Of a stretch of 64,000 nt of DNA, positions 30,377-41,205 are shown one piece after another (the first letter of the stretch is position 1; each line of letters opens with the position of its first letter). Made by a program: the position numbers and the translations under genes. This DNA is from Chalara sp. BL73 (Eukaryota > Ascomycota > Leotiomycetes > Helotiales). The notes beneath the pieces were generated by a model. It did not search any database. It had not been told where the DNA came from and saw only the letters and a list, made by a program, of their open reading frames with translations. The stretch lies in the NCBI GenBank assembly GCA_918026815.1, contig CAKJVC010000053.1, positions 1-64,000 of the forward strand. The letters are read 5' to 3'.

Positions 30377-33300
30377 ATGGGCACCACGACTGGTATCCTG
30401 GGAATCAGGCCACCAGCCTATGAACAAGTCACTTCCTCACGACGGTATCTGCCGCGACATCGCCGGCGCCGCGTACTCGAGATAGCTGGGCTCATCCTGG
30501 GCATTGTATTACTTCTTCATGTTGAGTCCATATTCAGTTGGGCGGCGACCTCAACTCGTGGACAAGAATTCCTTTTCAAACAAGACTTGGCAAAATGCTA
30601 TGCATCTCAAGAGCGTGACCAGCCCCAGCAGCTACCTTCGGGAAAGAGAAAGAACCCACGATGGAATTCCAAGGCTGGCCAGAAAGTAGCCGTCGTGCTC
30701 AAGAATGCCACCCTTTTCGACGGCGAATCCAGTTTGGTGGACGCTGTTGATATACTATTTGAAGCTGGCCTGATATTTTCGGTATCAAAATCATCTTCCT
30801 CAAATTTATTTCCTAGAGATGCCGAGATCCTGGATTTGAAAGGCGGCTTTGTGACACCAGGACTGGTGGATATGCACTCCCACCACCTGCTAATCCCGTT
30901 CCCGAAACTGGCTGCTACCACTGACGTAAATGATATGCCGCTGTTCGGTCCAACTACCACTTTTTTGCGAGCCATAGACGGCTTCAAACCCTATGACCCA
31001 GCCATTAAGATCATCGCGTCAGGAGGCGTGACTTCCTCCCTTGTCTTACCAGGCTCCGGAAATATCATAGGTGGTGAAGCCTATGTAGTGAAAAACCAGT
31101 TGCTCCCAGGCCCCAATGGTGAGCCTGTTGTAGAAGAGCTTCTCCTCGATCATGGATTGCCTGAAGCGTCTCGTCAGCGGTACCTGAAGATGGCTTGCGG
31201 TGAGAACCCTAAAGGGCAGTATCATCATACAAGAATGGGGCTTGTATGGCTTTTGAGAGAGCATTTGGATAAAGCGAGGAAAGTGAGAGATAGTCAGGAT
31301 GCGTGGTGTGAGAACGCATTGCATGTTGAAAACGCCTTATTCATGAAAGGGAGTAGGATTTCTCGCTTCCTTAAAGAGGATGGGAGGAGACCGGAGGTAC
31401 TGGAGCTGGATACAGCTGTAGCTTTGCTAAAAGGGGAGCTTAATGTGAATGTTCATTGTTACGAACCCGAGGACCTTGAGCGCATGTTAGCTGTTCTTCA
31501 CGAGTTTGGTGTCCATCCAGCAGCTTTTCATCATGCGCTAGATGCTTGGAAAGTTCCTGAATTGCTGAACCAGCTGGAAAGGTAAATCTTGACCATTTCC
31601 TGTTTACCTAATATTGGCTGATCTGAAGGCAGGAACGTGACTATTGCGACTTTTGCCGAGAATGGATTCTTTAAGCACGAGGCATACGGCTCAAACTTGC
31701 GTGGACCAAAGATATTGGACGACCATAGAGTGAAGGTGGCCCTGAAATCTGTGAGCATCTAAATTTGTGCTGTCCATAGAAATTTGCTCAAAATTTCTCG
31801 TAGGACCATACTGGAGAGGGCAACTACGCCAAATATCTCATGTAAGCCATACCATGTTATTGAGACAGAGTTGGAGTAGCGCGGCGCATGGCTAATACAA
31901 TATTCAGGTACCAAGCTTCAGTCTCCCACTCCTTCGGCCTCCCAGAAGACAAGGCACTCCAGTCCGTAACCTCAATCCCCGCTCGCTCGATTCAGCAACA
32001 CTACCGTATCGGCTACATACGACCTGGATATGACGCCGATCTCGTGATTTGGGACGTTCACCCCCTTCAGGTAGGGGCCACGCCAAAACAAGTCTTCATT
32101 GATGGAAATCCAATCCTTGATACAAAGACCGTATTTGATGCATTTGCACAAGCACGGACGCACCGTGAAGATGCGAGCAAAGTACCGGAAATCCGAACTT
32201 CAATATCTCGGGGGCAAAGGGAAGACATATGCACCAAGATCCACTCATCCCCAAACGTTCTTTTTACAGGCATTCGCAAAAGCTTGCTTGACCCCTCCCA
32301 TTCTTTCCCTATCTCGAATACAGACGACACTGAAAGTCTAGCTCTTCTTCTCCAGAATAACCGCATAGCCTGCATCTCCGCCCCCTCATCCTGTCTCTCG
32401 CTTCTCCCTTCCAATTCCCACCCCTCCCTCCTAAAAGTCCAGGTTCCAGGAGGCTACCTAACACCCGGAATCATCGCTTTCGGCAACGGCCTCGGCCTCC
32501 AGAACATCCCCCGTGAATCCTCCACTGGTGACGGGACATCCCATGGCTCCGCCGTCTCCCCTCAAACATCCTTGCATTTCGCGAAATACGGCATCCATTT
32601 CGGTGGAAGGGGTTTTGAGCGGGCGAGAATAGGAGGCGTCACACGGGCCATCACTGCTCCGAGTGGAAGTGGATTCCTGCAGGGTGTGAGCCTAGGATTG
32701 AGAACGAGAGAGAACGTGACCGTTCTCAACGATGGCATCTGGAAAGACGAAGTAGCGCTACATATCTCCATCGGACAAGCAGCCAAGGGGGACGACACGC
32801 CCACAATCTCCTCCCAAATCGAGCGACTTCACCAACTCCTCACTTCCGGCTCGAATCTAAACGATTCCTCCGTCTACGCTCGTGCAGCAAGGGGAGCGAT
32901 ACCACTAGTGGTGCACGCTGTCAACGAAGACGACATCTCCCAGCTCATCCTTTTAAAAACCGCCTTTCCAACCACCAACCTCGTCATCTACGGCGGCCAC
33001 GCCTCCCCGCTCGTCGCCTCCCCCCTCGCCACCTCTAACATCCCCGTCATCCTCACCGGAAACCGTGGCGCGCCAGACACGTGGGAGAAATCAAGCATGC
33101 CCGCCGGCCCACCGCTATCTCGCAGCCCAGCCAGCATCCTCAACGCAGCAGGCGTGAAACTAGGTCTCGCGGTAACAGGTGACTCGAAGATCTGGGGACT
33201 GGCGCAGGAGGCGGGATGGGCTGCGAAATTTGCGGGCTTGGATGAGAGGCAGGCTATCAAGCTGGTTTCAGACAATATTTTGGAGATTTTGCGATTGGAT

Positions 33301-33495
33301 GGGAGGAGTGGGGGTGGGTATCGCGAGGATAAAAGAGATGAGGTGAGAGCGGATGGAGGAAATGGGATGTATGGCGGTGATTTCGTGGTGTGGAGCGGGA
33401 ACCCGCTGAAAGGGGAAGGCAGCGTGGTTTTGAGTGTACAAGATGATGGGAAAATAGTTGATTGTTGGCCTGATTTTGAGGGCGCTGCGCTGTAG
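30377..33495 (+). CDS. Membrane-anchored two-lobed amidohydrolase (often labelled carbohydrate esterase 9-like)
   Basis: Start is ATG 30377 (CAACATGGGC). Introns 31582-31632, 31751-31803 and 31842-31907 give four exons and 982 aa. A basic head (RYLPRHRRRRVLEIAG) precedes one TM (about 37-50), so the enzyme is a type II membrane protein. Lobe 1 has the amidohydrolase opening FVTPGLVDMHSHH, with the metal-binding HxH at 167-169, then SGGVTSSLVLPGSGNIIGGEA, NVHCYEPEDLERML, LKSDH and the closing strand PGYDADLVIWDVHPLQVGA. A second amidohydrolase-like lobe follows: VPGGYLTPGIIAFGNGLGL stands where the HxH would be, then VVHAVNEDDISQL, AGLDERQAIKLVSDNILEIL and GDFVVWSGNPLKGEGSV. The HxH is absent there, so lobe 2 is probably structural or substrate-binding. 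The substrate is unknown. Confidence 0.85.
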
Positions 33496-33964
33496 ACATA
33501 ATGATTATATCTTTTACAGTCGAGAATCCTCTAAACTGAAGGAAATCTATGCTGTCGCATGACTCATGAATGAACCTGGTTTCGTGACGGAAAGGGGGCT
33601 CGCTTACTTTTGGTAGGGATGGAAGGAGGTTATATGAGTCAACCGTTATAAGATAGGTGACTCCCACATGTATGAAAGCTTATGAAGGATCGATTGTCGG
33701 AAAGGCATGAACCAAGATATGCGAAGAGGCCATCAGTGATCTCTTATTATTTATATGAATAACTGCATACACACATACAACGCAAGAGACAACCAGGTCC
33801 CGTATATCCCAAACGCCAAATCACAGCTTGGGTATCCTGCATTGCTCATCGCTCAATCTCACCATAGAACTAAGGAAAATATATTCGTAGGCTCGTCCAT
33901 ATCCAACAACGACCTCTGTAAGTCATCCTGTAGATACATGTGTCCAACTCTAACCTCTCTCTAT

Positions 33965-35479
33965 TTATGCGGAGCCATCAAGCCAGGGGAAATCCCTTGG
34001 GTCGTCAACTTTGGAACACACAAGATATGCGGTATTATGTCCTTCTCCAAGAAGACTACTTCGCATCAGTGGCCGCACAACTTCCTTTGCCATAGTCTTT
34101 AGTTCTTCTAATCTCCTCTCAAACTTCTTAAGCGACTCTCGTGAGTATATTTCTGGACTCAATTTTAGAAATCGTTTGCACTCATCATGGTTGAGGTAGC
34201 CGCCGGTAGATGCTCCTAGAGTACGATAGACGCGACCGATATTAGGTGCTGAAGGCAATGGCGAATAAGGAGGTGGCGGAGGATTATTGTGTGTATTGGA
34301 AGAATTTGAATTGCGAGAATGGTGGCCACCCCCGCTTCTAGATGGCGGAGAACGAGGAAGCGACGGAGGAGCTGGGGGTGACGTGTTCTCAGCTACCCAT
34401 TGCCGGAAGAGAGAGACTGCCAGCCAGTCTAGATATGAATTTTGTGGTGTAACCCTTTCACCACGTGATGTAGTGAGCGTGAGCCGGAACAGGCGCCCTT
34501 CGATTTTCCCGATCATATCTAACAAGTCCTCAACCTTATCTTCAATGATGTCCATGACAGTATCAGGCAGCTGCTGACGAATATGTCGCTCGCCGACAGG
34601 CCATTGGCCTACTACATGGATTAGGGCTTCCTGAAAAATGGTCTTGGACTGAGCCAAATACCCAAGTCTGAGATACGAAGAAGGGTATTTGGCAATTTGC
34701 TTCCAGAGACGTGACTGGAATTGTAAGAGATGATGATCGATTCGGGGTCCGACCACAGCCAGCGCATCATATAAGTCTGCAAGAGTGAGCAGTGACTTGC
34801 ACTGTATATAGGCATTTGCAATATCAATCGGGTCTAAAGCTGGGGAGTAGTTGTAGAATATTCGAAAAAGATTATCGTAGTCATTAAGAAGGTCTTGGTC
34901 TTCCTGACTTATTGGTGGAGCAAGGGGTGCTGAGTGCGTCGGATGGAGACTCAAGTTTGCTACGGAACGGAAGAATGAAGGATTTGAGGCAGGTGGTTTG
35001 TTGCGGACGGGTGGTGGTCTTGCATCAAGCGCACCAAATACAGACGCCGTTGTATTCTCCTTCTGGACCAGCATCGGAATATCGTCACTGCCAGTTCCTG
35101 GATCAAGCTCATATCTCCATCTTTTCTTTGGCTGTTCCCTCCTGGCTGACTCGCTGCCCGAGTCCTCGCCTATCCTCGACAATTCTGTTCCTCCCTCGGT
35201 GGTTGCGCGCGACCATTCTTGACTTGTACTTGTTTCGAAAAATCCAGAACATTGTGTCAAGATGAGACGGTGTAGTAGATATCTATTGGTTTGTGACCCT
35301 GCCTTCACCAATATTTCGACATCGCCAGTATGTGTGAAAACTGGGAACTCGTTTTGCGGCAGATAAGAGGAACCTCCAGCGTGCGATCTTCCTCTACCAT
35401 GCCGTCTGCTCCTCGAGGATACGACGGAGGATGGGCCACGAATGGCGAGCTCGGTTGATTGGGAAGGCTGTGACACCAT
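33965..35479 (-). CDS. BTB/POZ-like domain protein
   Basis: ATG 35479 (ACAATGGTGTC) starts a 504-aa single-exon product. A Ser/Arg-rich head (SSRSRRHGRGRSHAGG) is followed by a divergent BTB fold at ~50-80 (GDVEILVKAGSQTNRYLLHR and LILTQCSGFFETS). An acidic and Pro-rich insertion precedes the helical second half (DNLFRIFYNYSPALDPID, CKSLLTLADLYDALAVVG), typical of BTB proteins where the domain is split. The C-terminal part has a Pro-rich loop (NNPPPPPYSPLPSAPN) and a conserved end (GGYLNHDECKRFLKLSPEIY). BTB domains mediate dimerisation or cullin-3 recruitment. No kelch, MATH or DNA-binding domain is visible, so the role is open. It has a single exon and clean codon use, so it is likely conserved core genome. 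Confidence 0.7.
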   Translation of the reverse strand: MVSQPSQSTELAIRGPSSVVSSRSRRHGRGRSHAGGSSYLPQNEFPVFTHTGDVEILVKAGSQTNRYLLHRLILTQCSGFFETSTSQEWSRATTEGGTELSRIGEDSGSESARREQPKKRWRYELDPGTGSDDIPMLVQKENTTASVFGALDARPPPVRNKPPASNPSFFRSVANLSLHPTHSAPLAPPISQEDQDLLNDYDNLFRIFYNYSPALDPIDIANAYIQCKSLLTLADLYDALAVVGPRIDHHLLQFQSRLWKQIAKYPSSYLRLGYLAQSKTIFQEALIHVVGQWPVGERHIRQQLPDTVMDIIEDKVEDLLDMIGKIEGRLFRLTLTTSRGERVTPQNSYLDWLAVSLFRQWVAENTSPPAPPSLPRSPPSRSGGGHHSRNSNSSNTHNNPPPPPYSPLPSAPNIGRVYRTLGASTGGYLNHDECKRFLKLSPEIYSRESLKKFERRLEELKTMAKEVVRPLMRSSLLGEGHNTAYLVCSKVDDPRDFPWLDGSA

Positions 35480-36515
35480 TATCGTTTGCCTGGCTTGATG
35501 TCAGCCGAGGAAGGTGAATTCGAGAGACAAGAGATAGAAGAGAGCAGTAGGTACCTGTTGCTCAGGCACTCGTTCTGTGCGATGTAATATTTGAAATATT
35601 CACAGTACGCTGGCCGGAAACGGTCGCGCTCTGTTCCTGACTCTTGCGCACAGCGCAATTACAGACACCCAGCCTTTGCTTTGTCCTCCCGCAGTATATG
35701 CGCACAGGTAGGTAGTAGTGAGACCTCTTTCAACTCGCAAAATGAAGCGCGTCAGGGCATCAAGACTCACAAAACATGATGTTTCGCGCTCGAGCTTCCG
35801 CGAAATCAACATCCACTATCCTCAATGTCGTGTACCTTATTCACGAGATGGATGCCCTTTTCCATGTGGGCTGGCAGGGTGGCAACAATGAAAAGGAGGG
35901 ATCTTGGCTTGGCTACGCTCTCAGCCAATCGTCCTGCATGCACTTACTGTTTATTCGATGAAGTGAATATATTGCGGTCAAATGAAATGCATTCGATGAT
36001 GCCTTTGCCTTGCTCTAGACACAACCACTACTGAACCGTGTTTACAGCGCAGCTGAAGGATCGCTGCCGAACTCGGATTAAACCCGCCAATAGCCGGAAG
36101 CAGCGACGCTTCATAAAAATTGGTTGGCGGCATAAAGTTGCACTATTTATGCATTCAGGAATCAAATCAGAGCTGAGGCATCCAATCGTTCTGCCCCAAC
36201 GACAAACTCTCAAACTAACCACCATTAGTCACGGAATTTTTTGTGTATTTTTTTTTAGGTAGAATGCTCTGATTAGACGTTATAAGCCTCGATAACTTTT
36301 GTATTTGATAGTGATAAATTTCATGAGCTCATTGGACACCGTGAACCCGTGCCTAGTGTTCGTTCTATGGTTACAAATATTCGTTGTCCTTGCAACAATA
36401 CCATCCCAGTCTCCTAACCTTCTGTGTGAAATGCAAAAGTAAGCTCAACGCCACTCCAAAGCAAAGAATAAAAAGAGCCCGTTGTTATTGTTCCTTCGCT
36501 TCGTCATCATCTTCA
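35480..36515. other. Intergenic region
   Basis: This holds the 5' region of the BTB gene and the 3' side of the next minus-strand gene. Short frames here have no motif. No RNA gene or repeat is seen apart from a T-rich tract near 36238-36256. Confidence 0.4.
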
Positions 36516-37541
36516 TTAGCTCATGTCCATTTCGACCTCCATCGTAGGTTCTGTCGTGTTAGTATGTTCACCACTAATACTTGCCTGAGCGCCATTCATC
36601 TCGAGGTCTGCGCCAGTAGTGATGGATGAAGTACTATCGTCGGCCTTGGGAGTTTGCGATGCGTCCATGGTGGTACTTCCCTCAAAGGTTGGAACTGGCC
36701 CGCCGAGGTTGGTCCAGGTATTCTCCAAGCTTGTGCTCACCAGTCGGCCATGCTTTAGGTCTTCACCGAAAAGAAAGAAGCCTTCGTTTGCTTCGACCAA
36801 ATAACTGGCTAGTCCTTTGCTTTGTAGTCGAATTTTGGCGTCAGTCACTGGAAAATGGTTATTGATAAATTTAGTCCATCCACGTGCGGCAGCTTGAATG
36901 TCTGGATCTGAGCTGATTAACGACCAGCCGATTCCCAAGTGTCTTGTAAAGTCATCAACAGTAGGTTCGGAATATCCATTCGATGGCGAAGCCGCTGCAG
37001 GTGTGATAGGGTTGCCGTTGCTCATAATTTCCTCTTGGATGGCAGGAGTCGATGTCAAGTCCAGCCTTTGGCTTTTGGCTGAGCGGATGTAGGGTCTCTC
37101 CATCACTGGAGCAGCAGGAATAGCTTTGGTTTCCTCATCAACTTTTTCTTCGGCCCATGTACCAGTCTGACTTCCTGCTGGGATGATATAACCGCTTCCA
37201 CCCGGCTTTACAAGTGTCATGCCTTCTCCGTACTCCCAGTCCTCTTCTTTCTCTGGTGATGTAGGTTGCGAAGAGGGTTGCTGGACAGCGAAATAATCAT
37301 CTTCAAGGTTTAGTGCAGCCTCGTCTCGTGAGCGTTTTCGACCAGCGGCTGAGGTCGGCGCGGACGGGGTAGGCACAAGGCTCGACCAAGTTGAGTTTGT
37401 CGGAGATTGAGATTGTTTCGACGCATTCGAGAATGGAGAGGAGAAGAAGGGCTGATGGGAGCCCATATTCAAGGATGATTGATGTGCAGGCTGAGGCGAG
37501 AAGGCTAGAACTGGTGATCTATTGTTGTCATAAGGTCTCAT
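36516..37541 (-). CDS. Conserved fungal protein of unknown function, probably nuclear
   Basis: ATG 37541 gives 341 aa without introns. The N-terminal 60 residues are low-complexity (Ser/Asn/Pro/Gln). A putative nuclear localisation signal RKRSRDEA follows, then a conserved-looking block EDWEYGEGMTLVKPGGSGYI with IPAGSQTGTWAEE. The middle TVDDFTRHLGIGWSLISSDPDIQAA and ARGWTKFINNHFPV looks folded and helical. GLASYLVEANEGFFLFGEDL precedes an acidic Ser/Thr-rich tail ending MEVEMDMS. I recognise this as a type of protein seen across ascomycetes but cannot name its function. It is divergent from the calponin-homology gene (starts 37541 and 38328, 786 bp apart), which suggests a shared promoter. 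Confidence 0.65.
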   Translation of the reverse strand: MRPYDNNRSPVLAFSPQPAHQSSLNMGSHQPFFSSPFSNASKQSQSPTNSTWSSLVPTPSAPTSAAGRKRSRDEAALNLEDDYFAVQQPSSQPTSPEKEEDWEYGEGMTLVKPGGSGYIIPAGSQTGTWAEEKVDEETKAIPAAPVMERPYIRSAKSQRLDLTSTPAIQEEIMSNGNPITPAAASPSNGYSEPTVDDFTRHLGIGWSLISSDPDIQAAARGWTKFINNHFPVTDAKIRLQSKGLASYLVEANEGFFLFGEDLKHGRLVSTSLENTWTNLGGPVPTFEGSTTMDASQTPKADDSTSSITTGADLEMNGAQASISGEHTNTTEPTMEVEMDMS

Positions 37542-38327
37542 GGTTATGGTCGCATAGACTGGAAGGACGGCGGTTAAGTGTTAGAAAAGAATGAACTGAG
37601 CAACTAAGCTGAAGCGATTTGCGATATTGATATTTAATTGATGGGTAGTGATGCGTTGTGAACAAAGGGGAAGAAGGTCGAAAGTCGGTCAGACAGAAAT
37701 CAATGGATTGTAGAAAATAGGTGTGGAAGGGGGAAGGAAACGAAAGAACGAATGTGAGAGGGCGGGATGTGATTTACCTGGTCAGATTCAGGTTGCCCAG
37801 ACGAATGCAGGACAAGCTTCTTGGGAAGTTGGCTAAACCTGATTAGGAATAGCCAACAATTGATCTCCAGCGGGGGGGCCAGTGCCGTTGTGGCCGATTT
37901 AAAGATGGCGACAACTCTTTCACGGCACGACCGATGTACCCCGCATCCTAGTCACGTGGTATAACATTCACGGGCTGTCTCGTGTTCTGAATACAGGCGA
38001 TAAGTGGCGTCTCTAGCTGTGACACGTGACAATCCCTTAACCCTGATCTTCGAGCCCTCGTTTGCTTATTCATGTTAAGATACATCTCCCATTATTATTT
38101 GCGCAGCCAATTCTCGCATCAGCATCTAATCACACCTTCGAGTTGTGCTATTGTTGCTATCATCACGTGTTATGCCCACCACCCACATTCTTTGCCAAGG
38201 AACGGAAGGCTGGTGGCATGCCTCGCCTGCATAACAATGCAATCAATGCTTACTGGTGACGACGACAACTTGCCGCCCGTTGTCAAATCTCGACAAGTAA
38301 CACATTCATACTCCTTAAACCGCAATC

Positions 38328-40428
38328 ATGGCATCGGTAACTTCCCTCGATAAAGATATGCGCAAGCTGCGCATGGACAGATACACTCCTCAGGCTGCGA
38401 ATGAGGTCCGAACTTTCATAGAAGAATCCCTTGGTGAACCCCTCGCGAAGCCTGATCTGTTGGACAGTTTGAAAGATGGAGTAGCGCTGTGCAAGTATGC
38501 GCTTTCTCGCTTATAGAATTTCGTCGAGGACTCTACTAATCTTCTATCTCTATAGACTCGTTAATCTCGCTGCGCCAAATACATTGCGATTTAAAGCCAA
38601 GGCTATAATGCCATTCGTACAGATGGAGAATATCGCCTTGTTCCTTGAAGCCTGCAAAAACCCTCCTTTTGGACTGCAATCTCATGATGTCTTTCTCACC
38701 GTTGACTTGTACGAATCGAAGGATCCTGCACAAGTCTTACAGTGTCTCGGTGCTTTCAGCAGAGCGGCGCATCGGCTCCAGCCCTCGATATTTCCAAACC
38801 CAATCGGTGGCAAGTCTAGGGGTGTTATGAGTCCTCAAGGTACAGGTACGGGGCTTGTCGGCGGAGGAAGCTATGGAAATGCCAGAGGTAGAGGGGTTTC
38901 AAACGCGAGCAATACATCGTCTGCTTATAATTCGTCTTCGTCAGCCCGTCCTCCCACCTCTTTGACACCAACACGAACCGGTGAATCGAATAGTGGTAGA
39001 TGGAGTCCGACGAAAAATAGTGCGCCAATGTCACCAGGAGTGAGCAGTTGGAGCAAGAAGTCCGATGAAGGCGCCACTTCTCCAGCATGGAATATCTCAC
39101 AATATGGGTATATGGGCGGTGCAAGTCAGGGCAACCTAGGGGTCGCATTTGGTGGTCGACGGCAAATTACCAGCGCAGGTCCGCATGTGCCAAATATGGC
39201 TGAGAAAGAGAAGAAGAGAAAGGAAAAGGAAGCCGAAGAAGAGCGCTTGAGGCTGCAAGCGGAAGAAGAGGAGCGTAGAAGACAGGAAGAAATCCAAGCC
39301 GAAGAGGAACGGGCTCGAATAGAGGAAGAGCGGCGTTGGGCCGAGGAGACAAGGAAAGTAAGAGAGAGAGAAAGACAAAAAGCTGAAGAGGAAAAGCGAA
39401 AATGGGAGGAAGAAGAGCGCCGGTGGAAGTTAGAAGAAGAGAGAAGGCAGCAGGAGGAAAGAGAAGCTGAGGCCAGGCTACAAAGCGAACGGCAGAGAGC
39501 ACGTGGGAACAGTGACGCTCGATTACGAGGCCAATTTTTGAGCCAATATCAAGCTGAGAATGGCGTTAGAAGGGATAATACTGGCGGTCCGGAAAGCGCC
39601 CGAGTGAAAGAACTAGAGCGCGAGCTTGAACTAGCTCGTGAACGCGAGCGCCAGTATGAGCGGGAAAGGCAAACGAGGCTGAATTCACGTAGCCGGCAAG
39701 TCATTGAGGATCATGACTTGTCTATTCGAAAGAAGGAAGAGCCCAAGTCTCGAGCCCGATCTCGTAGTCGACCACGAGCGCCATCTAGGAAGAATAGTGA
39801 TGAAGCATGGAGGGAGAACGAACGTGATTACCTTCGCCAGCAATGGGATTCTCAGCACCAAAATGGCCATGAATCACAACCCTCCAAGTCGCCACGACCG
39901 TTACCTGAGCCAACAGAGCCAGTCAGAGTTAAAACAAATCATACTGGACCATCTTCTCGGCCTCTGCCAGATCCTGCAAAATATGTTCCACCAGCTCAAC
40001 ATCAAAACCGCACAGAACGATATCTTTCCACTAATTCAGCTCCACATAATACCCAGCCCAAGACCACCTATTCAAACGAGATTGGCGGCTTTGATGGTAG
40101 TGCAGAACGCGATGCAGAAGATAGACGCAGGGTTGCCTCGCAAAACAAGACTAAAGCTTCTGGTTGGGCCTCTAAATCCTTGCTCGAAAGAGAGATGGAG
40201 AATGAGCGTCGAAGACAACAGGAATGGGAAGAGAGCCAAAAGGAGCTCAAAAATAAGGTTCCATCGGGCACAGGCGTCGATGGCATTGGCGGCGGCATTG
40301 GCGGGAAGTGGGATGTCAATCAATGGACAGGATACACTGGAGGTGATGGACAAAACAGAGGTAGCCAGGGTATAGGTAGTGGGCGTCGACAAATCGTTGG
40401 GCCTAGACCACCGCCACCTGGAAGATAG
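38328..40428 (+). CDS. Calponin-homology (CH) domain coiled-coil protein
   Basis: Start is ATG 38328, with one intron at 38495-38555 (GTATGC...CTATAG), giving 679 aa. The CH domain spans about residues 18-140: TPQAANEVRTFIEESLGEPL, DLLDSLKDGVALCKLVNLAA, MPFVQMENIALFLEACK, and LTVDLYESKDPAQVLQCLGA, the usual calponin/transgelin (Scp1-like) actin-binding fold. A Ser/Thr/Gly linker follows. Residues ~270-370 are a very long Glu/Arg/Lys-rich single helix (repeated EEERRR and RAEEEK-type runs), then an SR-rich patch (KSRARSRSRPRAPSRK). The C-terminus is Gly-rich and ends RPPPPGR. It is probably an actin-cytoskeleton organiser in hyphae. At 679 aa it is far longer than yeast Scp1 (about 200 aa), because of the added coiled coil and tail. 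Confidence 0.85.
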
Positions 40429-40822
40429 GTACGAGAGTAGAGGACGTGATGATTAATGTGGGGTTTGGAAAACATGATACCACCAGGGAAGATATCGCAT
40501 AGAATGCAGACCAAGCAATGATAGAGAACTAATTATGAGACCCTTTTTAGGGTTCGTTTCCTGCCGCTTACCTTCATTTTACCATTTCTTTATCTTTATT
40601 CTCCAGTTATGCAAATGCAAATCAAGGTCTAGCTATACGTACATTTCAATCTGTGTGCATCCTCATATGGTCGCAAATATTCTGCAATTGTTCATTAGAC
40701 TTCCATTTTACATCTTCTCTTCTAAATATGCAATCCTCTTTAAACCAAATATCGAACTTCTTATCCACACACCATATGATGCTCACACCTTTATTCTCAA
40801 TGCGCACCCAAAATGAAACACT

Positions 40823-41065
40823 CTACATCTTCAGAATGTAGCAACCGGTCCTCAGCGTCAGGATGGAATTCAAGGAGGCAGCCCAGTATCCATACGGATC
40901 ATCGAGCTTTATTGATACCGCAATAGACGTCAACGTGACCAATCTATTTCTTGCTCGTGTTGCGAAGTCCACCGCTAGCTGGGAATATGGAGGAGCAGGC
41001 CATCGTTGTTCATCACAATTGTAAAGCAGTCCGATCAAGCGGCGCAAGACCTCGAGATAAGTCAT
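40823..41065 (-). pseudogene. Possible fatty acid synthase beta linker fragment
   Basis: The minus-strand frame gives VTSIIPLAEMTYLEVLRRL and IGLLYNCDEQRW, then YSQLAVDFATRARNRL. This resembles, from memory, the segment of FAS beta that follows the enoyl reductase. It lies just downstream of the FAS-beta-type acyltransferase ORF and in the same orientation, with the large enoyl-reductase region absent. That suggests an internally deleted and decaying FAS beta gene. The match is weak and short. Confidence 0.3.
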
Positions 41066-41205
41066 CTCTGCGAGCGGGATAATGCTTGTGACGAAGCCGG
41101 GACAAAATTTGGGCTTTGGCTAGCCGTTGAGGTGGTAATGGTCTCTTTGCGGGATGGTTGAAGTGTATTGAGGCTCTCTGACGGCTAGGGGTGGAGAAAA
41201 TTGCT

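Noticed and set aside
39136..39502. Minus-strand ORFs rich in Leu/Phe inside the CH-domain gene
   Set aside because: They are the antisense shadow of the Glu/Lys/Arg-rich helix coding region.
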